A stretch of 64,000 bases of DNA from Phytophthora colocasiae (GCA_018806915.1 JAGKQI010000045.1:620001-684000); one strand, 5' to 3'. Positions 11,882 through 23,052 are shown, counted from the stretch's first letter. Made by a program: numbers and translations. Notes: generated from the letters alone by a model not told the origin.

Positions 11882-11959
11882 GCCAAAGTATGCAGGCTCC
11901 TCCTAGCCAGAGAGAGCACGTGGAGACCTGCTGGTAGCGTATCAACATACATTTATTAA

Positions 11960-13907
11960 CCCCTTGGACGCGGATGTTGACGGGAACATCATAACATATG
12001 ACTTATGTTGTACAGAACAGCGTAAGAAAATGTATTAGTTTCAGAATGGTATACTGAGCACTAATATCAAAATGGATGTTTTGCGCACAACATGTAGCTA
12101 AGCTCTCCATTAATATTCCTCGCAAAAACGTGATGCTTCATTATCAGTTGCATTTTACCTAATCAAACCCCTTTTGACACGGGTGTAGAAAGGCATTTTT
12201 TTAAAAAATTTAATGGCAGCGGTCATAGCCACAGGCGCTCCGCTCACTGCAACCGCGGAGCTTCGAGACGCTCATTCCTAGCGCCATGACGTGCTCAGCT
12301 TCTGTCTGCGCGGCGCCAGCAAGAAGCAACAGGCCAGCAGCGATGTGCCATACTCTACGAAGCGGCGAGTGGCGAAGGTATGCTCGTCACAGGTGTCCAG
12401 CTCAGTTTCCGGTCGGTCTGTAAGGCTACGTGACGTTTCCACCACCCTGCAACACAGCATGGATCTAACATGTAGCTGTGTGCTATCAGTACGTGTATTT
12501 CAAGTGTTTAGCCTACTCTTTGACAGAACGACGGCGAATACGGCACTCATGAGGAGCAACTCCCCGTTGTGCCAGACTAAGTGCCAAATTTGTGAGCACG
12601 TCAAGCCTTCATTTTCCGTGTACCCACGGACGGTATTGCAAAGAGGAATCAACCCTTCCATCTTCACCGTGCACGTCGGGCAGTAGTATCGCGAGCTCTT
12701 CCCCCGCTTTTGACCCTTAGGCTTGTAATACAAGCAAACCTTGCACCCACGCTGTCGTGTACGCTTCACACCATCATTATCTCGCTTTGCAGCCGTCAAA
12801 ACTAGGTTGTGTTCACTAGTGACCATAGCAGGTAGCGTGTTCACACGCCGCGGCTTCGACGGTGAAGGTACCGTCGTCTGGGTAAAATCCATTTCGGACT
12901 GAGCAAGCAGCTGCTGGTGCAACGCGGAGAGGAATGCGAAATGCGCGTCCTTTGCTCTGCTTCTTGTGTCGCCTTGTGAATGATATACGCGTTGACAACA
13001 GCCATATCTACCAGTCTCAGAAACAGGTTTTGTAGTACTTAGTGAACCTGCGTCCAGAACAGCATAAAGTTAGAAAAATACGTTGACATTAGTACGTCAG
13101 CATAAAATCGAAATCATAAGTCACCCGTGTCAACATATTACCTTGTCGATAGCTGCATTGAGTAAGATTGGAGTCGTAGTTGATCGTGACGATCCACGCC
13201 TCCCATGTATCGTTGATACTCAGCAACTAGCGCTGGACAGGGTACCGTCGACATCACGCCATTTTTCTCTCGACGCTGCACAGATGTACGGTCCGCACTA
13301 ACATGAGAAGCCAAGAAGTAGACAATGTTGTTGTCCGCCCATCCCAATGCAAGCAGCCCCGGATCAGAGGCGGCTACTGCCATTCTTATCACCGCGCACA
13401 TACGCCAGCAGCTCGCCCTCCCCGTTAAAATAGTCAACGCCCCTAGTACCAGTCTTCCGACTACATCCTGGCTTTACATAGTCAAAGCTACGTCAAATAA
13501 AATACAGCGCATTAGAGTAATTACAACATCAATAACATAACGCAAGCGTACTGAACGTCGAGTCCTGTCGGAGGTCTTGCTGTCCAGTTGGCCTTGCGTA
13601 GTAGAGGCCACACCACCTTGATATCCATGGCGCGACGTGCGCGATTACGTGCGTGTCAATCGAATGAGCCGAGGGGAACCGACTTTTGTTTCTCTACGTT
13701 TCAAATTTGTGAAAAGTTTTGGTTCACCACGTGTTTTGAACTACCAGTCAAGTTGTAGAATGCGTCCACGTGTCACCAATCACAGTCGACAGATTTGTCC
13801 ATTGATACATCAGTTCGGTTTTGCGGAATTTTTGGCATACTGAAATCAAGTCTTGTTATGTTGTACAGAACAACACAACACGTGCAAAAACCGCCGCGTC
13901 CAAGGAG
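11960..13907 (-). mobile_element. piggyBac-type DNA transposon remnant between TTAA sites
   Basis: TTAA tetranucleotides at 11956-11959 and 13908-13911 flank the element. Inside them are inverted ends: CCCCTTGGACGCGG at the left and CCGCGTCCAAGGAG at the right, matching at 13 of 14 positions. A TGTTGTACAGAAC motif recurs near both ends (about 12008 and 13858). TTAA target duplication is diagnostic for piggyBac. At 1948 bp with only the C-terminal part of a transposase, it is degenerate or internally deleted. Confidence 0.9.
12500..13437 (-). pseudogene. piggyBac transposase C-terminal remnant
   Basis: From right to left on the minus strand, the first block contains EYQRYMGGVDRHDQLR, a hallmark of the DDE_Tnp_1_7 (piggyBac) catalytic domain. 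A probable short intron (about 13040-13130) follows. The next block is LVDMAVVNAYIIHKATQE, then HQQLLAQSEMDF, and finally a Cys-rich zinc ribbon (CKVCLYYKP...SRYYCPTC...LC). Frame changes near 13000 and 12950 break the reading. The N-terminal catalytic aspartates are not present, so no active enzyme is made. Confidence 0.8.
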
Positions 13908-13943
13908 TTAAACGTTTGGTTAATGTAGACGCAGTAGCCTAAG

Positions 13944-14222
13944 CTATGCTGCTCTGCCACGCACGTGCAGATAAGACAGCCACATGTATCGTCTCACTTC
14001 AACAATTGTACCCTCATAATTTATGACTGTCAAAACTAATTTGTTTTGAACATTTGGCTCACTTTCTATTCTGCCACCTGGTGCACAGGTGGCCAAATGA
14101 TGATTTGGACTCCGCCTCGCCAGAAAACCACCCTGGCGAGGAGAGTCCAAATCCGGTCTCCGTTTGGCCGTAGGGCCTCTAGGAGCTTCAAAAACGAAAA
14201 AAGCTTGATTTCGTGTAGCCAT
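13944..14222 (-). other. Hairpin-rich interval with a weak 92-codon frame
   Basis: A minus-strand frame starts with ATG at 14222 but has no recognisable domain and is probably not a gene. The DNA is more notable for nested inverted repeats at 14072-14169 (see findings). The rest of 13912-14575 shows nothing else beyond a short inverted repeat ACCGTGTCTTC / GAAGAGACACGGT near 14360-14395. Confidence 0.3.
14091..14169. repeat. Fold-back inverted repeat
   Basis: GGCCAAA and ATTTGGACTC on the left arm are mirrored by GAGTCCAAAT and TTTGGCC on the right. The inner arms TTTGGACTCCGCCTCGCC and GGCGAGGAGAGTCCAAA are close to perfect. A second perfect hairpin, GCCACCTG-GTGCA-CAGGTGGC, immediately precedes it at 14072-14092. 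Confidence 0.7.
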
Positions 14223-14575
14223 TTTGTGGATTGACTGAACACTTTTAACAGGGTTTTAACAGACCAATCAAAACACGTATATTTTATTATCCAATGATGT
14301 TCCCTGATGTCGATCCAGGGAGGCTGTTGAGGTTAGGGCTCGTTCATAGGGACCACCTCTACACCGTGTCTTCTATAAAATAATAATGAAGAGACACGGT
14401 ACTTTTGACTCTAATAAATTATGTGCTAAAATGTCTGTGACATCAGTACGATGAATGGTAGAGGCGATTCTAGACTACGTTTCTGAATGCCGCATACTAT
14501 TTTCTAGTGAGTAGCTATCTACTTTCTTAAACATTAATCTTACTTCTTCTTTTTCTCTCTTCTACCCTACTTCCT

Positions 14576-15097
14576 TCAAGCTGCGCCCAAGTTCCCCGCA
14601 ACAGAAATGAAGCCGCCCATGACTGGACGCGAGAAGAAATCGGCCAATTGACTCAGATTTAGTAGTCGAACGATGATCAAGATGCAACCACTGAGAAATG
14701 CCATCATGATGCCAGTAGCCACTCGTTCATCCTTGTCGTCAATGTCCTCAAGGATAGTACCCACTAACAATGAGACCTCAGAGCCACTGGCAACCGACAA
14801 CACCGTACTGGAGCCGAAGATAGCATAGACCAGTGGAGCTGTATCTGCCGTGTACAGACCGTGGTGGGCCGGTACGTTCATGATGGTGGAGAGCGACACT
14901 TCTTGCGGAATGAGCATCATAGCAACAGTAATCCCGGCCACGATATCGAATTTCAAGTCCCGACGTATATCATAGTGCGGTAACCAACGGAAGATTGGAG
15001 CGATATCTTGAATATGCTGCAACCACGACTTTTTGGGTAGAGCGAAGCGGTCGCTGGGGCCGGGGTAACACCCGAGCGCTTTGTTGATCTGATCCAT
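14576..15097 (-). pseudogene. Truncated SulP-family sulfate transporter
   Basis: From ATG at 15097 (MDQINKALG) the frame encodes 173 residues. They match the N-terminal part of SulP sulfate/anion permeases: a cytosolic WLPHYDIRRDLKFDIVAG lead-in, the VAMMLIPQEVSLSTIMNVPAHHGLYT first membrane hairpin with its conserved Pro-Gln and GLY elements, then YAIFGSSTVLSVASGSEVSLLVG. It stops right after PVMGGFISVAGNLGAA. Full SulP proteins have 10-14 membrane spans and a cytosolic STAS domain, and these are missing. Repeats lie on both sides. It is best read as a 3'-truncated pseudogene, though a misplaced exon further away cannot be excluded. Confidence 0.75.
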
Positions 15098-15849
15098 GGC
15101 GATTAGCGAAATGACAATGTGCCGGGCGTGCCAAATGGAAAATGAACTGATGGTGGTCACTTTGTATCTCTTGCTTGTCAAGGTTTGGTACTGGCATTGT
15201 CAACAGCTTTTGTGGATCTCATTGGGGGTGGACTTCGCCAATGAGCAGCACTGGCGGATACGAGTCAAACTTGACGAATTGGGATAGTTTATTCTGCGAG
15301 GTAGGTTAAACTCTTTATAACGTTGTACTTTGGTTTATTACACGTAAGTGTGTTTCAATTAGGTATTAGAGTGGTTTAGCAACAACCAACGAGCGTGTAG
15401 CGCCCTTCCTTTTACCGCTTGCTGGGAAGAGACGAGACCAAGACGTTCGTTGTATCGCTGTGGCAACGTCTAGATAGAGGATTTCCCGTTCGTTCATATT
15501 ATACACTACGTCGTATATAACTGTATAGCCAAAGAGCGCAGCGATTGCTTAGTGTATACAACAGTTGGTGGTTCTGTCAGCCTCGGTGAGCTCGTGGTAG
15601 TGGTGTCACTACTGCACTCCCAAATCCACCAGCCGACCGATAATGGAGCCTGCCCGCCCATACAAGAAGCGCAAGACCCAAGTAGTCTTAGTGGCGCAGG
15701 CTGCTCGATGAACGCGAGAGCATCGCAGCAGTGAACACGGTCTTCTCCACAGACATTTTGGCTGGCTGTGATGCGTTGCAGACTGACCGATTTGTATACA
15801 TGGCTACACGTTGGACGTTGTCGTTGTTGGTGCTAAATGCAACTGTATG
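15098..15849. other. Intergenic, no gene seen
   Basis: This is the upstream flank of the SulP fragment on the minus strand. A short plus-strand stretch near 15640-15700 (MEPARPYKKRKTQ-like) resembles the start of some oomycete transposase genes but is too short to call. Confidence 0.3.
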
Positions 15850-15851
15850 TA

Positions 15852-17326
15852 CACCTTTTCCCGGTCAAATTGCAAGTTTTTTCATCCAAGTTGCAAAGTG
15901 TCAAAGCCGGGAATGCTTCAAGTGAACAAAGTCGATGCATTTTTCATGTTTTGCAAAATGGCGCTTTCCATTTTTCATGCAAGTTGCAAACCTTCACTTA
16001 CGCGCCCAGAGGCATGTCGGAACCGTTCTCTGCGGCAAAACAGAGACGCATGCAGTGACGCTCGTAACGACACACTAGTTGGCGCGTAATTACAACCTTA
16101 CTGACCTCTACAGCTTCTTTCATCAACGCTAGTCGATGCGCGGTATACGTGTCGTACTCACCACGCACCATGAACGCGTCCTTTTTCTCCGTCATGAAGC
16201 GGCGCATCTTCGCCTTGAGTGAGTTCCAGCATCCTTCGATGGGGTTTAGCATCGGGCTGTAGGGGCCAAGTCGAAGAACGACAAGCTTGTTCAGGTTCAT
16301 GATACCGTCCTCGGCTAGGTACTCACGTGCCAAGTTCTCGACTTGGCTATGGGCAGGCGCGTTATCCGTGACGACAACAATCTTGTCGGGTTGCATCTCT
16401 TCGTACTCGTCAGACCGAAGGGCAGCGATAAACAAGTCCGCTATAAATCGTGCGTTCTCCTGCTTCTTGACGGATCCCTCATGGGTTCGCATCAAGATTA
16501 TGCCGGAGCCAACTGAAACTCCGCCCTGCACGTGAAGGTTTTGTCCTTTCGATGGGGGTAGCTGGACGACAGCTCGTTCACCAACGCGAGACCATCCTTG
16601 ATTTCTAGAAAGGTAGAGATTAAAGTTAGTTTCATCTTGATACACCACCACATGTCACCGTTCCGCATGTGCTTAGTTCAGCTCTTGGACGAAGGTCTTG
16701 CGCTTCTCCTTGTTGACTGTTGAGTTCATGGTCGCTTTCTCGATGCGTAGGCGCTTAGTCGAGTACAGCATGCCCTGCAACGCGCGGTGGACGGACGACT
16801 TGCTCGCCCTAACTCCAAGGTCCGACAGGATACGGTCGCATAGCTGCTGCAGAATCATGCGGCAGTCGTCGTCGATGAGCTCTTCGATTTTGGACATAAC
16901 TTCCACTGTCATTTTAACTGAGGCTTGGCGTAAGCCACCTCGTTGCTTTGGTTCCGTGTTCGCGGCGAGAATTGCGCGACGAGCGGTATGATACTTCAAG
17001 TCGTTGGCAATTGCAACTTCCCGCCAGTTTTTACCTTCCTGAAAGGCTCGAACGACGCGAGCCTTTGCTCGTACGACACGTTGGTCTTGCTGGGCTGTGT
17101 TGCGGACGGCATTAGCGGAAGTGAGATCAGAAGTTCATACTTTCTTAGACGGTTGGATGTTCGCGCCAAAATGGTTGGCGCGGGTCGTTTTGCATATTGC
17201 TTGAAAAGTGTACCCATCGATTTTGCAAAACGTGAAAAATCACTTTTTATGACAGTACACAAAATACCTTTTATCCTCAATTTGCAATTTGGTTGAAAAA
17301 AATTGCAACTTGACCGGGAAAAGGTG
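15852..17326 (-). mobile_element. Tc1/mariner (IS630-type) transposon with TIRs and TA duplication
   Basis: TA dinucleotides at 15850-15851 and 17327-17328 bound a 1475-bp element. Its ends form terminal inverted repeats of about 49 bp beginning CACCTTTTCCCGGTCAA; the right arm carries the complement, ending TTGACCGGGAAAAGGTG. The TIR arms differ at a few bases. A DDE transposase remnant lies inside on the minus strand. The TA target and the DDE_3-type protein fit the Tc1/mariner superfamily. Confidence 0.9.
15998..17100 (-). pseudogene. Tc1/mariner transposase, frameshifted
   Basis: The N-terminal helix-turn-helix region begins with NVSYEQR (about 17090). It shifts frame near 17065 to RVVRAFQEGKNWREVAI, and continues as KYHTARRAILAANTEPKQRGG and the second HTH (ILSDLGVRASKSSVHRALQGM). 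A second break near 16650-16680 leads into the catalytic domain: VVYQDETNFNLYLSRNQGW (first Asp-Glu block), VVVTDNAPAHSQVENLA (second Asp) and LGPYSPMLNPIEGCWNSLK (final acidic block). All three catalytic blocks are visible, so the copy is fairly young, but at least two frame changes disable it. Confidence 0.85.
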
Positions 17327-17328
17327 TA

Positions 17329-17970
17329 GTGGACGTGTGGGTACACGTGATGAGGGTTGCGTGTTGTGCTGCCGGCTATATCCCACACACTATATTGTTT
17401 GTATATATCGATGTTGAGATTTACTAGAGAAACTAAAATTGAGTTGAATATATTGAATATAGAAGGCAATCTCGACATTTGGCCGCTACCACTTCAATAC
17501 AGCTGGACTAAGATACAATATGATCACAACATCTCTTCATTTATTGTATTCCTGCAAACTATCCGATATCCAAAACTTGGATCCAACAAGCACATTCAGA
17601 TACAATAAAGTTAAAACGAATGAATATCGTATTAAATGGAGCCTTTGCAGCAATAATAAGTTCGGTTGGTACCGCCTCAGACAGCGAGATGGACTGCCGT
17701 AATGGTATTCGTGTCAGTGCTGCAAACTGCTCTGTGTCAGTAGCCTTGCTGCATGGAGCGTAGATCCATCACCTTTTAGAAGTCAGCAATGCGACGAAAC
17801 TTCGGTTGCGCGATCGCTCAATAGTTACGTCAATCACAGCAGAGAATCACTTCAGCTATGCTCTGGTATATGAACCGTTATAGTCGATCAAGAATTCTAC
17901 ATGCATGAAAAAATAGCGTTAAATTCCTAGCGGTAGCCATGAAAAAAGCTTTCTATAAATAATACCCTGG
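17329..17970. other. Intergenic, AT-rich, no gene seen
   Basis: This is the upstream flank of the LRR membrane-protein gene. The sequence becomes AT-rich, with no repeat boundary, RNA gene or clear INR promoter motif that I can support. Confidence 0.4.
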
Positions 17971-19995
17971 ATGAAGAAGACAAATTCTCTCAGATATATT
18001 TCTACAATGCTCCGCCGTCTCTGTTGGGTTTGCTTTGTTTCTCTTCATGCCTTTTGTGTGGCTTACTTTACTCTGGTGGCTTGGTGCTACTGGCAATTGC
18101 CTAAAACTGCGCTAAATGGCTGGCTGTCCATGTACGACCTTGGCTCGGACACTACAAGAGCCAACGTCGTTGCGTTTTCCCATGGTTGTTTAGCTTTAAT
18201 CCATTTCGGCTACTTTCTCTCGATGCTTGGGTGGACTATCAAGAAACAACAACTAACTTTTGTTACGCCAAGTAAACCGGACAGAACAAAATCGAGTGAT
18301 AGTCAATTAAGCGAACGAATTGCCAGTATCTCGAACGCTTCCAAGTCAATCGGTGTGGAAAGCCCCTATTTCGACTGGATTTTACTAGCACGAGAGATCA
18401 TTGAGACTGCACTCCAGACTCAACAAGCCTATCGTATCAGTCTTTGGATCCCACGTCCACAACTTACTCGGACGTATACGCTCTTACTTATCATCAACTG
18501 CTGGTCGACATCTCTAATTCATGTGATATTTCACAAAAATTCAATTAGAAGACGACTGATTGCTATCGTGTGCGACTTTGTACTGGATCTGGTGAGCTCA
18601 GTGGGTATCACAACAGTACTTCTGGGGATATATTCCCAAGACTTTGACTTTACGCTGAACCAATTTCCCATGAATATCTGGTATGAAGACGTATGGGCTG
18701 TGTATGCAATGAGCGAGTTCCAGATCCTATTGGTAACTTCATGGGGAGATCTGACGATGCGAATCATATTTGCGCTAAGTATGATCGGCAACATGAATAA
18801 TATGAAAAAACTGCTAATTACTACTTCGGATATCGGAACAATCACTCATGAAGTTACAGCAGTGCAACCTCTTTACCCGAGTTCGAAGGATATCGCCGTT
18901 ATTCGTCGAAGAAGAGCAATTAAAACAGTTTTAGCCAACGAGACTCGATGGACACAGGCGATTTTCTTTGTGTGGGGTGCTATAATTCTCGCTCTTCACG
19001 TGCAAGCTGAATCTGTCGTGGAACCTCCGCAATGCCAGATGCAAGTCAAACCATGGGGGAGATCTCAACCATCGTGCTCTCTACTACTGGTAGACTGCTA
19101 CTCGTCTAAAATCCGAGGTTCTGCACAAGAATTGGTTCATATTTGGAATTCGTTTGATATTTCGACAACTGTTCGGTTAGTTTTTCGACATTGTTATGAT
19201 CTGGAAATGCCGAGTATGTTGACCAAATTCTCGAGAATAAAAGCGCTGAAGCTCTACAATTCGACAATTTCAAGTTGGAACGAAGCTGCAGCCATTTCAC
19301 AGGAAACCCACCCGCATCTTTTCATGCTCTACCTCATTCGAGTAAATATGCCCAACGGTGAACTACCCCTTGGTCTTTTAGCTGACGACCTCCCGCAAAA
19401 TCTCATGGACATTGAGTTTTGCGTTACCAATTTGCGTACATTACCCGACGACTTTGACTTGAAATGGCCGCAGATTGCTAGTATCTACTTCGAAGCTAGC
19501 AATTTCACCGAAGTTCCTCCATCTTTAGCTCGATTGAATCCACAGGATTTATCTCTCGCGCTAAATCCAATTTCCCAGATTCCTGCGGCTTTATTCGAGG
19601 GTTACGGCTCGTATCTTCACGTTGGTGGCACGCTGATCTCGGAATTGCCTCAAAACGTTAAAGACGTGTCTCCGTACCTAAAACTTCGCCTGGAAAACAC
19701 AAATATCTCGTTTTTCTGGGATTGGATCGACCCACTGGTCGCCAATGCAGGACTATGGCCATCAGCCGTGCCAACAATCCTAGCGACTGGCACACCGTAC
19801 TGCAAGGAGCTTCAACAGCTCTATGATGGACAAATTTCGAGTTTTTCAGAGCCATGGCACGAGAATATGTCCATTCTTTTGCTCAATGCATCGTCGACCA
19901 ACTGGGATACGCTGCAGAAGGCTGTATCGTGCGAAGAGTGGCCTAGTACGTGGTATCCTCTTGACAAGGAAGACGCGTACAGTACAATCCGTTAA
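17971..19995 (+). CDS. Transmembrane leucine-rich-repeat protein
   Basis: This intronless 674-codon frame starts with ATG at 17971 (MKKTNSLRY). Hydrophobic segments occur at about residues 13-42, 60-80, 164-182 and 193-213, with more near 248-278. A last membrane span at about 320-338 (AIFFVWGAIILALHV) is followed by a presumably non-cytoplasmic tail of about 335 residues. The tail has paired cysteines (CQMQ, CSLLLVDC) and degenerate LRRs: IKALKLYNSTISSW, LMDIEFCVTNLRTLPDDF, IASIYFEASNFTEVPPSL and LSLALNPISQIPAALF. This layout resembles the oomycete-specific TM-LRR family, some members of which carry kinase domains. No kinase domain is seen here. The ligand is unknown, and a membrane receptor-like role is inference. 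Confidence 0.8.
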   Translation: MKKTNSLRYISTMLRRLCWVCFVSLHAFCVAYFTLVAWCYWQLPKTALNGWLSMYDLGSDTTRANVVAFSHGCLALIHFGYFLSMLGWTIKKQQLTFVTPSKPDRTKSSDSQLSERIASISNASKSIGVESPYFDWILLAREIIETALQTQQAYRISLWIPRPQLTRTYTLLLIINCWSTSLIHVIFHKNSIRRRLIAIVCDFVLDLVSSVGITTVLLGIYSQDFDFTLNQFPMNIWYEDVWAVYAMSEFQILLVTSWGDLTMRIIFALSMIGNMNNMKKLLITTSDIGTITHEVTAVQPLYPSSKDIAVIRRRRAIKTVLANETRWTQAIFFVWGAIILALHVQAESVVEPPQCQMQVKPWGRSQPSCSLLLVDCYSSKIRGSAQELVHIWNSFDISTTVRLVFRHCYDLEMPSMLTKFSRIKALKLYNSTISSWNEAAAISQETHPHLFMLYLIRVNMPNGELPLGLLADDLPQNLMDIEFCVTNLRTLPDDFDLKWPQIASIYFEASNFTEVPPSLARLNPQDLSLALNPISQIPAALFEGYGSYLHVGGTLISELPQNVKDVSPYLKLRLENTNISFFWDWIDPLVANAGLWPSAVPTILATGTPYCKELQQLYDGQISSFSEPWHENMSILLLNASSTNWDTLQKAVSCEEWPSTWYPLDKEDAYSTIR

Positions 19996-20269
19996 AACTG
20001 AAGTTTTGTCCACGTGAGACGCGTCATGGACGTGTTAAACCCGAAAAAACCAGATGGTTGCAGTTTGAGCATACAAACATCAAGTCAGTTGTAAGATGCT
20101 GTCTCGTTCATCCAATCGACGGTTTACCTTTCACGTGTTCGTCAACCATACAAAAAACTCAAGACATTTAGAAGTTTATGTGTACCACACCAAACTCCCT
20201 TCACGCCTCCATCACCCCACACTCGAATCAGCACCGCCGGTAGTAACAGGCTCAGATCAATTCACAATA

Positions 20270-21877
20270 ATGCACGGTTCCGGACGCGTCTTGTTCCGCG
20301 CCGCCGCGCGTGCCAACGGAGCCGCGCGCCGCTCTCTCACGTCGCTCAGTGGAAGCGCCAGCGTCTTGGCTACACGTACACCCAAGTCCGGCGCGCTGAA
20401 GCTGCGTAGCGCCTGCGCTATGGCCGGCCGTGCGGAACGTCTCAATGCCGTGCAGATCCGCGCGTTCTCCAGCGCTGGAGCCACGGACGTGCCCGTTCCA
20501 TCTATGGGCGACTCCATCTCGGAAGGAACTGTCGTGGAGTGGCTCAAGCAGCCAGGAGACGCCGTGGCTGAGGACGAGGTGGTCGTCGTGCTCGAGACGG
20601 ACAAGGTGAGCGTGGACGTGCGCGCGCCGTTCGCCGGCGCCATGGGCCAGCACCTCGCGGCCATTGATGACAATGTGCTGGTGGGTGCGCCGCTGTTCCA
20701 GATCGTCAAGGGCGCGGCTGGTGCGCCGGCTGAGGCTGCTCAGGAGTCCAAGGAGGCCACACCGGCGCCGGCTGCTCCGACCGGTGAGGAGACGACCGTG
20801 CCCGTGCCATCCATGGGCGACTCCATCTCGGAGGGAACCGTCGTGGAGTGGATCAAGAAGGCAGGAGACTACGTGGCTGAGGACGAGGTTGTCGTCGTGC
20901 TCGAGACGGACAAGGTGAGCGTGGATGTGCGCGCACCTAAGGCCGGCACCGTTACCGGCACGCTGGCCGACGTCGACCAGACGGTGGAGATCGGTGTGCC
21001 GCTCTTCTCTATGGTTTTTGGTGGTGAAGCTCCTGCTGCTGCTGCTGCTTCGACGCCCGCTCCGGCCGCTTCAGCTCCGACTCCGGCTTCGACGCCGGCT
21101 CCTGCTGCTCCGACGCCTGTGGCTACGCCTGAGCCTGTTGCCGGTGCGAACCCGCTGCTGGCCACGCCCGACCGTGTATCTCGTCACGAGAAGATGAGCC
21201 GCATGCGTCTGCGCACGGCTGAACGCTTGAAAGAGTCGCAGAACACGGCAGCCAGCCTGACCACCTTCCAGGAGGTGGACATGTCCAAACTTATGGGACT
21301 TCGCAAGCAGTACAAGGATGCGTTCGAGGCCAAGCACGGCGTCAAGCTGGGCTTCATGTCGGCCTTCGTCAAGGCCAGTGCTTCCGCATTGCTGGAGGTT
21401 CCCGGTGTGAACGCTATGATCGACGACGAGCACCAGGAGATCGTGTACAGGGACTACGTGGACATGAGTGTGGCTGTGTCGACCCCCAAGGGTCTGGTTA
21501 CGCCCGTGCTGAAGAACACGGAGTCCATGAGCTTTGCAGATGTGGAGAAGGGACTGGCCGAGCTCGCCGCCCGTGCCCGTGACGGCAAACTGACATTGGA
21601 GGAGATGACTGGCGGTAACTTCACCATCTCGAACGGCGGTGTCTTCGGTTCGCTCATGGGTACACCTATCATCAACCTGCCGCAGTCGGGTATCCTCGGC
21701 ATGCACGGCACGAAAATGCGTCCCGTAGTCGTGGATGGAGAGGTGGTCGCGCGTCCTATGATGTACCTTGCGCTCACATACGATCATCGCCTCATCGACG
21801 GCCGTGAGGGTGTCACGTGCCTCAAGGCCATCGCAGACAAGATTGAGAACCCGGAGCGCCTGCTGCTCGACATTTAA
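20270..21877 (+). CDS. DLST: Dihydrolipoyllysine succinyltransferase, E2 of 2-oxoglutarate dehydrogenase
   Basis: Transfers succinyl groups to CoA in the mitochondrial 2-oxoglutarate dehydrogenase complex of the TCA cycle. I choose ATG at 20270 because it gives an Arg/Ala-rich mitochondrial presequence (residues 1-70) just ahead of the first lipoyl domain. Two lipoyl domains follow (about 73-147 and 176-250), each with the ETDKVSVDV lipoylation site (Lys112 and Lys215). An Ala/Pro-rich linker (252-300) leads to the catalytic domain (about 305-535) with [17 protein letters not shown] and active-site [10 protein letters not shown] near the end. No peripheral subunit-binding domain is evident, which fits eukaryotic DLST. 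Most mitochondrial DLSTs have one lipoyl domain, so two is notable. The gene is intronless and GC-rich compared with its neighbours. An upstream frame open from 20096 is not needed. Confidence 0.95.
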   Translation: MHGSGRVLFRAAARANGAARRSLTSLSGSASVLATRTPKSGALKLRSACAMAGRAERLNAVQIRAFSSAGATDVPVPSMGDSISEGTVVEWLKQPGDAVAEDEVVVVLETDKVSVDVRAPFAGAMGQHLAAIDDNVLVGAPLFQIVKGAAGAPAEAAQESKEATPAPAAPTGEETTVPVPSMGDSISEGTVVEWIKKAGDYVAEDEVVVVLETDKVSVDVRAPKAGTVTGTLADVDQTVEIGVPLFSMVFGGEAPAAAAASTPAPAASAPTPASTPAPAAPTPVATPEPVAGANPLLATPDRVSRHEKMSRMRLRTAERLKESQNTAASLTTFQEVDMSKLMGLRKQYKDAFEAKHGVKLGFMSAFVKASASALLEVPGVNAMIDDEHQEIVYRDYVDMSVAVSTPKGLVTPVLKNTESMSFADVEKGLAELAARARDGKLTLEEMTGGNFTISNGGVFGSLMGTPIINLPQSGILGMHGTKMRPVVVDGEVVARPMMYLALTYDHRLIDGREGVTCLKAIADKIENPERLLLDI

Positions 21878-21939
21878 GTCGGTGAAGTGAAAGCCGAGAC
21901 AGCCCAAGAGAAAGAAATAAACTGTTTTTTCTTGCACAA

Positions 21940-22479
21940 TTAACTCTGGAAGAAATGTTCCACTACATGTGGAATGCTCTGTGATCCAACGCACATTCCG
22001 TGTCTTTTGTGTATCACTTTCTCGATGAAAGTATTGCAGAATGTTGTGAGTAGTTTCTTACGGGTGTTGACACCTGTAGTTAACTTGATCAACGCCCGAG
22101 GTTGTGCCATTGAGTGGACAATGTAACTCATAAATGCACCGCAGTACGTACAGCTTTGCCCGTCTTCATGTTGCCGCTGTGCGTACATCCAAACCTCATA
22201 CCGAAGATTGGCAAAGTCACTGAAGCGACGTTGAAGCTGGTAATCTGGTTGATTGGAGACTGTGATCGACTTGATCGTCGGGATGTGGCAAGTCTTTTGT
22301 TGTAAGAACACGTCGATAAGGTAGAACACGACGCCATCACGCTCCGATACGCCGTTGATCTCAATATGGTGGATCGTTTCCAGAAATGACAGTGACGTTG
22401 GCAATGAACCTCGCGTAGGTGAGATCGTGAGCTTCGACAACTGCTGCAATGACATATCGGTGCTGTTATCCATGCACAT
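21940..22479 (-). CDS. PX-domain-like protein
   Basis: The frame encodes 179 residues from ATG at 22479 (MCMDNSTD); ATG at 22473 is the alternative. After a short N-terminal region, the segment HIEINGVSERDGVVFYLIDVF through YQLQRRFSDFANLRYEVW has the beta-strand and RRFSDF signature of phox-homology (PX) domains, which bind phosphoinositides on endosomal membranes. A CXXC pair (SCTYCGAF) follows, then an Arg/Lys-containing C-terminal helix. It converges with DLST, with only 62 bases between their stops. The zinc-like CXXC insert after the PX core is unusual. The function beyond lipid binding is unknown. Confidence 0.7.
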   Translation of the reverse strand: MCMDNSTDMSLQQLSKLTISPTRGSLPTSLSFLETIHHIEINGVSERDGVVFYLIDVFLQQKTCHIPTIKSITVSNQPDYQLQRRFSDFANLRYEVWMYAQRQHEDGQSCTYCGAFMSYIVHSMAQPRALIKLTTGVNTRKKLLTTFCNTFIEKVIHKRHGMCVGSQSIPHVVEHFFQS

Positions 22480-23052
22480 GTCAGCTTGGTGGTGAATATG
22501 AAAGTGACTCAATTAGATCCCTCAATTCTTGGCATAAAGGCTGATTCGAGTGTGATATGCTATTCCTTTTGCTCCTTGTGATCATCTTGGTGAAGATCCG
22601 AACGTTGAAATACTTTCCGAACTGCACAATCGCCATGAATATGCGCAGTACCGTGCGTCCTATCAAACGTTCTTCACGAGTGAAGGTTGTTCGTGTTGGT
22701 CTTTACAGCTCGAAAGCTCTTTGACAGTCAAATCGCGGCCCTGGCTCACGAAAAGCCCTTGTGTATCGTTGGATGACGAAGACCATCGGTGTGTGATCCG
22801 TTTGCTTGGACGACGAAGAGTAGAGACGCTACTCTTACCACAGGATTGTTCCGATGATCTCGCTGAACTCTGTGAGACAAGGTCATTTGCCACGGACTTC
22901 GGCTAACGTTTGACCTCTTGCAGCTGCCGACTTGCGAACAAAAACTCTTAACGAGGCGACACAACGCGCTGTCTTACCTCTCTACCAATGAGTTCTCCAT
23001 CTACTTTCATTCTTCATTTGGCCGTGTTCATCCAAAGCACGATAATTCAACC
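22480..23052. other. Divergent intergenic region PX / SWEET
   Basis: Short overlapping frames exist on both strands (for example plus-strand 22721-22906), but none shows a domain. A PX 5' exon or UTR may lie here. The SWEET core promoter is at the right end. Confidence 0.4.
23006..23022 (+). promoter_or_regulatory. Oomycete INR/FPR core promoter of the SWEET gene
   Basis: TTCATTCTTCATTTGG fits the oomycete initiator (TCAYTY) followed by the flanking element (CAWTTT). It lies about 31 bp upstream of the ATG at 23053, the usual distance. Confidence 0.65.

Noticed and set aside
21071..21994. Long minus-strand frame (307 codons) opposite DLST
   Set aside because: Shadow of the GC-rich DLST coding sequence. 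No domain, and it runs past the stop of the real gene.
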